A stretch of 64,000 nt of DNA, taken from contig JAHLLJ010000001.1 in NCBI GenBank assembly GCA_020444205.1, positions 1 through 64,000 on the forward strand. Direction: 5' to 3'. Made by a program: the position numbers and the translations under genes. Source of the stretch: Deltaproteobacteria bacterium (GTDB lineage: Bacteria; Desulfobacterota; Desulfarculia; Desulfarculales; Desulfarculaceae). Below the pieces are notes generated by a model that did no database searches, had not been told where the DNA came from, and saw nothing but the letters and a program-made list of their open reading frames with translations. Positions 60,210 to 64,000 of the stretch are shown here, in pieces. Each line of letters opens with the position of its first letter. Position 1 is the stretch's first letter.

Positions 60210-61928
60210 TTATGCGGTAGGGCGCAAATCCTTAATCACCAGCTCCAGGTGGGTTCCCCGGAAGGTGGATATGCGGGGGATGAAGGCCGCCGAAAGGCTG
60301 GTGCCTTTTTCTATCCAGGGCTCATGGCAGTTGAAGGCAATGGCCGGTACGCGGGCGCCTTGTTGCATCAACTCCATTTTCAGGTGGTTTTCTCCCACCA
60401 CCCGGCACGAGGTTACCTCCAGGCCGTGGGCGCAGAGCATGGGCTCAGGGTTGGACTGGCCAAAGGGCGCCAGGTTCCTGAGCAGGTCCAGCATGGGGGT
60501 GCCGAGCTGCCCCAGGCTTACCTGAGCATCGATGTCCAAGGCCTGGCCCGTGTCGGGCGGCAACTGCCGCGCCGCTTCTTGGGATAGGACCTGGGCCAGC
60601 TCATCCAGGCTTCCGCTGGGCATGGTGGCTCCGGCAGCAAGGGCGTGGCCGCCGTAATGAGTGAGAAGCTCGGCGTTGGCTGCCAAGGCTCGTTGCAAAT
60701 GAAAGCCTTCCCGGGAGCGACCCGAGCCCACTGCCGTGCCGTTTTGCACCGAGAAAAGCATGGTCGGACGTCCGGTGCGCTCCAGAATCCGGCCAGCCAC
60801 AATGCCCAGCACTCCCTGGTGCCAGCCCTCGCCGCCTAAAACCAGGCATGCAGCCTCATGCAAGGCCGCATCACCCTCGATGCGCTCCAGCACCTGCTCA
60901 AAGATGGCTGCTTCCACCTGGCGGCGATCGTCATTAAGCTGGTTCAAGCCTTGGGCGCGTCCCATGGCCTGGTGCTCGTCCGGCGAAAGCAGTAGTTCCA
61001 GGGCCGGATCCGGGCTGTCCAGGCGTCCGGCGGCGTTGATGCGCGGGGCCAGATAAAAACCCAGGTCCATGGTGTCCAAAACTCCCCTGCGCCCAGCCAC
61101 CTTGGCCAGGGCGGCCAGGCCCGGGCGCAGGCCCTGGGTCATCACCTTGAGGCCTTCGGCCACCAAGACCCGGTTGGCCTCCACCAGGGGCACCACGTCG
61201 GCGCAGGTGCCCAGGGCCACCAGGTCCAGGCTGTGGCGCAGGTTGGGCTCAAGGCGGCCCTGGAACCATCCCTCATCGCGCAGGGCGGCCCTGAGCCCGG
61301 CGGCCAGATAAAAGGCCACCCCTACCCCGGCCAGGTGGGCCGACATGCCGCAGGCCTCTTGCTTGGGGTTGACCACCGCCGTAGCGGACACCAGGGGTCC
61401 GGGGGGCAGCAGGTGATGGTCGGTCACCACCACCGGCAGACCCAAACGGGTGGCCTCGTTTACCCCTTCGTGGTCGCTGATGCCGCAGTCGGCGGTCACG
61501 ATTATCTGAGCCCCGGCCTGGGCCAGGCGCCTAGCCCGTGGCGGCTTGAAACCGTAACCGTCGATCACCCTGTGGGGCAGGTCCCACACCACCGGCGCTC
61601 CGCAGGCCCGGAAAAACTCCACCAGCAGGGCGGTGGCGGTTACGCCGTCGGCGTCGTAGTCGCCGGCCACTCCAATGACCGCGCCGGAACGCACCGCTGG
61701 AACCAGAACCTCCAGGGCCTGGGGAAGCCCCAGCATCTCCTCCGGGGCGGGTAGCTGCCCCAGGCCGGGGCACAAAAAGCGCCGGGCCTGCTCCGGCTCA
61801 TGCAGCCCACGGTGGCAGAGTATCTGCGCGGCCAGGGGTGCCAAGCCCAAGGCCTGGGAAAGGGCGCTGGCCGCTTCCGGGGTGGGCTCCTTGAGCCGCC
61901 ATGTTAGTGGTGGGGGTGAAGGTACCAT
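60210..61928 (-). CDS. recJ: Single-strand DNA exonuclease RecJ
   Basis: A 572-residue 5'-3' ssDNA exonuclease of the DHH family for recombination and repair. Motifs are the metal-binding DYDADGVTAT (near residue 90), TADCGISDHEG, VTDHHLLPPG (the DHH motif), ALGTCADVVPL and, in the DHHA1 domain, YGGHALAAGATM. The C-terminal OB-like region is present and the length agrees with E. coli RecJ (577). It starts at the ATG 61928, divergent from rfbD. It is not a phage or island gene by context. Confidence 0.96.
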   Translation of the reverse strand: MVPSPPPLTWRLKEPTPEAASALSQALGLAPLAAQILCHRGLHEPEQARRFLCPGLGQLPAPEEMLGLPQALEVLVPAVRSGAVIGVAGDYDADGVTATALLVEFFRACGAPVVWDLPHRVIDGYGFKPPRARRLAQAGAQIIVTADCGISDHEGVNEATRLGLPVVVTDHHLLPPGPLVSATAVVNPKQEACGMSAHLAGVGVAFYLAAGLRAALRDEGWFQGRLEPNLRHSLDLVALGTCADVVPLVEANRVLVAEGLKVMTQGLRPGLAALAKVAGRRGVLDTMDLGFYLAPRINAAGRLDSPDPALELLLSPDEHQAMGRAQGLNQLNDDRRQVEAAIFEQVLERIEGDAALHEAACLVLGGEGWHQGVLGIVAGRILERTGRPTMLFSVQNGTAVGSGRSREGFHLQRALAANAELLTHYGGHALAAGATMPSGSLDELAQVLSQEAARQLPPDTGQALDIDAQVSLGQLGTPMLDLLRNLAPFGQSNPEPMLCAHGLEVTSCRVVGENHLKMELMQQGARVPAIAFNCHEPWIEKGTSLSAAFIPRISTFRGTHLELVIKDLRPTA

Positions 61929-62108
61929 GTGGGCACTATATATGGTAGTGTCGGTAGAATCAAGTTACATCATCTTGTGGGTGGTAGGCATCTGACAATG
62001 TTGGCATTTTTGGGCGCGCCGTGGAGCAATTACCATGGCCTTAAGCTCCCCGCAAAACCCTCCGCAACGTGGCCTTTGTTGAGCGAGGCCTTCTTTTTCC
62101 AAAAGAGC

Positions 62109-62136
62109 TTGCCAGGTATGCCATGTTGCGTAAACT
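62109..62136 (+). promoter_or_regulatory. Candidate promoter of rfbDA
   Basis: TTGCCA (62109-62114), a 16-base spacer and TAAACT (62131-62136), about 55-60 bases before rfbD. The recJ-rfbD interval (61929-62195) also has a CACTA-N7-TAGTG inverted repeat (61934-61950) near the recJ start. Confidence 0.4.
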
Positions 62137-62195
62137 AGGTCAAATGGTCGACACTAGTTGTTTGGGGATATCGCTAGCTTGGACGAAACAAGGTT

Positions 62196-63107
62196 ATGGC
62201 GGCTGATGCAAAAATATTGGTGTTCGGCGCGGGAGGCATGCTGGGGCAAGAGCTGCTTTCCGTTACGCCGCCGCCTGGTATGGAGCTTATCGGGCTCAGC
62301 CGCACTCAAGCGGACATCACCTCATCCAGGCAAGTGGGCCGGGTCATGGCCGAGCACCAGCCCGCGCTGGTCATCAACTCAGCTGCGTTTTCCAACGTGG
62401 ACGGTGCCGAGAGCCAACCCCAAGCAGCCATGGCAGTGAACGCTCAGGGGCCCGAGATCCTGGCCAAGGCCTGCGCTCAGGCCGGCGCGCCGTTTATCCA
62501 TATTTCCACGGATTACGTTTTTGGCGGCAGCGGACAAACCCGGCCCTATTTGGAGAGCGATCCGCCCGCGCCCCTCAGCCATTACGGCCTGTCCAAGCTA
62601 AAAGGCGAGGAGTTGGTTCGCTCCGCCTGCCCCCAGCACCTTATCGTGCGCACCTCCTGGCTCTTCGGAGCCTTGGCGCGCAACTTCATCCACATCATGC
62701 TGGAGCTGATGCGCACCCGCCCGGCCATCAAGGTGGTGGAAGACCAGGTGGGTTGCCCCACGCCTGCCAGGGAGTTGGCCCAGGCCCTTGTAACGCTGGC
62801 GTCCATGGTTTTGGAGCTGGGTGATGCCGCCTGGGGCACCTATCATCTAAGCGGGCCTCTAATCATAAACCGCTACCAGTTCGCCCAGATGATCTGGGCA
62901 GAGGCCAACAAGAGCCTGGACAAGGATCTGACCATCGAACCGGTGGGCAGCGAGGCATTTGCCGCCCCGGCCGAGCGCCCGGCCTATTCGGCCCTGGACT
63001 GTACTAAGATAAAGCAGCGCTTTGGTTTGGCCCTGGCGGACTGGCAACCGGAGTTGGCCCGGATCGTAAGTTTTCTACAGGAATCGGAGATGCATGCCCG
63101 TGTATAA
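62196..63107 (+). CDS. rfbD: dTDP-4-dehydrorhamnose reductase
   Basis: A 303-residue extended SDR that completes dTDP-L-rhamnose synthesis by reducing dTDP-4-keto-rhamnose. Motifs are FGAGGMLGQEL (NAD(P) binding), ISTDYVFGGSGQTRPY, the catalytic YGLSKLKGE and RTSWLFG. The C-terminal substrate domain is complete. The stop overlaps the rfbA start by 14 bases. The ATG 62196 has AAGG close upstream. It supplies rhamnose for a surface glycan, possibly including that of the 14-26 kb locus; the dehydratase (rfbB) and epimerase (rfbC) are not in the window. Confidence 0.95.
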   Translation: MAADAKILVFGAGGMLGQELLSVTPPPGMELIGLSRTQADITSSRQVGRVMAEHQPALVINSAAFSNVDGAESQPQAAMAVNAQGPEILAKACAQAGAPFIHISTDYVFGGSGQTRPYLESDPPAPLSHYGLSKLKGEELVRSACPQHLIVRTSWLFGALARNFIHIMLELMRTRPAIKVVEDQVGCPTPARELAQALVTLASMVLELGDAAWGTYHLSGPLIINRYQFAQMIWAEANKSLDKDLTIEPVGSEAFAAPAERPAYSALDCTKIKQRFGLALADWQPELARIVSFLQESEMHARV

Positions 63108-63990
63108 AGGCATTGTTTTAGCGGGAGGCTCTGGCACCAGGCTTTATCCGGCCACCAGGTCGGTAAGCAAGCAGCTTCTGGTGGTCTACGACAAGCCCAT
63201 GATCTACTACCCCATTGCCACCCTCATGTTGGCCGGCATAACCGAGATACTGGTGATAACCACGCCCCAGGATCAAGAGGCCTACCGCTCCCTGTTGGGC
63301 GACGGCTCTCAATGGGGCTTAAAGTTCTCCTACGTCGCCCAGGCCAAACCCGAGGGCCTGGCCCAGGCCTTCACCCTGGGCCGCGAGTTCCTAGACGGCG
63401 CCCCGGCGGCGCTCACCCTGGGCGACAACCTCTTTTTTGGGCACGGTTTCACCAGCCTGCTGCGCGAGGCCACCTCCCGCCAGGACTTGGCCACCGTGTT
63501 CCTGTATCAGGTATCTGACCCACAACGCTACGGCGTGGCCGAGTTTGACCCTGACGGCGGCATCAGCCGGGTGGTGGAGAAGCCGGTAAACCCGCCATCG
63601 CGTTGGGCGGTAACCGGACTTTATTTTTTCGGACCCGAGGTTACCGAGGTGGCCGGGGGGGTTAAAAAGTCTGCCCGGGGCGAGTATGAGATCACGGAAG
63701 TCATCAATCACTACATAAGCGCCAAGCAAATCCGGGGCATCAAAATGGGCCGGGGCTATGCTTGGCTGGACACCGGCACCCCGGAGGCCTTGTTGCAGGC
63801 CTCCCAGTTCGTGGGCACCATCGAAAGCCGCCAGGGGATGAAGGTCGCCTGTCTGGAAGAGATAGCCTACAACCTGGAACTGATCAGCCGCGATACGCTC
63901 CGCCAGATACTCCAAGACAAGCAGGACATCCCGTATTATAAGTATGTTTTGGATTTGGTTGAGGCGGGCGGCCCGGTGCCCATTGTTTAA
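63094..63990 (+). CDS. rfbA: Glucose-1-phosphate thymidylyltransferase
   Basis: A 298-residue nucleotidyltransferase that makes dTDP-glucose from glucose-1-phosphate and dTTP, the first step of rhamnose synthesis. Signatures are LAGGSGTRLYPAT (residues 9-21), KQLLVVYDKPMIYYPI, LGDNLFFGHGF with the metal-binding Asp, EKPVNPPSRWAVTGLYFF and WLDTGTPEALL. The length is that of RfbA/RmlA. The ATG overlaps the end of rfbD; a GTG six bases later is a second choice. The stop is ten bases from the window end, so rfbB or rfbC probably follows outside. Confidence 0.96.
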   Translation: MPVYKGIVLAGGSGTRLYPATRSVSKQLLVVYDKPMIYYPIATLMLAGITEILVITTPQDQEAYRSLLGDGSQWGLKFSYVAQAKPEGLAQAFTLGREFLDGAPAALTLGDNLFFGHGFTSLLREATSRQDLATVFLYQVSDPQRYGVAEFDPDGGISRVVEKPVNPPSRWAVTGLYFFGPEVTEVAGGVKKSARGEYEITEVINHYISAKQIRGIKMGRGYAWLDTGTPEALLQASQFVGTIESRQGMKVACLEEIAYNLELISRDTLRQILQDKQDIPYYKYVLDLVEAGGPVPIV

Positions 63991-64000
63991 CACCCAGAGC

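Overview
The window is a GC-rich chromosome segment from a Gram-negative, probably anaerobic bacterium. The gene content suggests the Desulfobacterota (sulfate- or syntrophy-type deltaproteobacteria): a CCG-domain heterodisulfide-reductase-like protein, a URO-D/methyltransferase-like protein, many acyl-CoA enzymes, a complete Liv-type importer, a TAXI-type solute-binding protein, ThyX instead of ThyA (none seen), Wzm/Wzt export and BamA-like outer-membrane proteins. This assignment is inferred from gene families, not from a marker gene. I see no rRNA, tRNA, CRISPR array, integrase or transposase.

Layout. (1) 1-2.4 kb: the end of a CCG-domain Fe-S protein, an unknown protein and a crotonase-family enzyme. 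(2) 2.4-10.4 kb: a cell-surface group with a FemAB/GNAT-type transferase, a SAM methyltransferase, a large GT-C-like membrane protein, a divergent MurF-like ligase and an ATP-grasp/GNAT fusion. Several of these belong to families that form amide or peptide bonds, so this is my main candidate for an undescribed system. (3) 10.8-14.3 kb: a URO-D-family protein and an ABC-F (Uup-type) ATPase. (4) 14.4-25.7 kb: a polysaccharide locus of five glycosyltransferases, Wzm/Wzt with a C-terminal substrate-binding domain, and a PAPS-type sulfotransferase, suggesting a possibly sulfated glycan exported by the ABC pathway. One glycosyltransferase carries six 38-residue repeats.

(5) 25.9-38.5 kb: a leftward catabolic block encoding SucCD, an 8Fe ferredoxin, a fumarate-reductase/succinate-dehydrogenase flavoprotein, an XRE-cupin regulator, a beta-keto acid cleavage enzyme (BKACE), the LivGFKHM importer, an epimerase and a 3-hydroxyacyl dehydrogenase. 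These fit a route in which an imported 3-hydroxy acid is oxidised, cleaved with acetyl-CoA by BKACE, and (if succinyl-CoA is a product) finished by SucCD and the flavoprotein. (6) 39-41.2 kb: an orphan TAXI binding protein and an IclR regulator. (7) 41.3-49.1 kb: a GntR/FCD-regulated operon with a class III CoA-transferase, acyl-CoA dehydrogenase, SDR, flavin enzyme, acyl-CoA synthetase and an MBL-fold hydrolase.

(8) 49.1-51.7 kb: an irregular patch with a nitroreductase-like gene lying between two copies of the MBL gene's 3' end, then an AT-richer trypsin-like protease. (9) 51.7-58.1 kb: enolase, a PaaK/CapK-like adenylating enzyme whose best start codon appears to be AUA, a BamA-like barrel protein, a putative lipoprotein and ThyX, ending at a bidirectional terminator. 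(10) 58.2-61.9 kb: small housekeeping or unknown genes and recJ, leftward. (11) 62.2-64 kb: rfbD and rfbA of dTDP-rhamnose synthesis, presumably continuing past the window.
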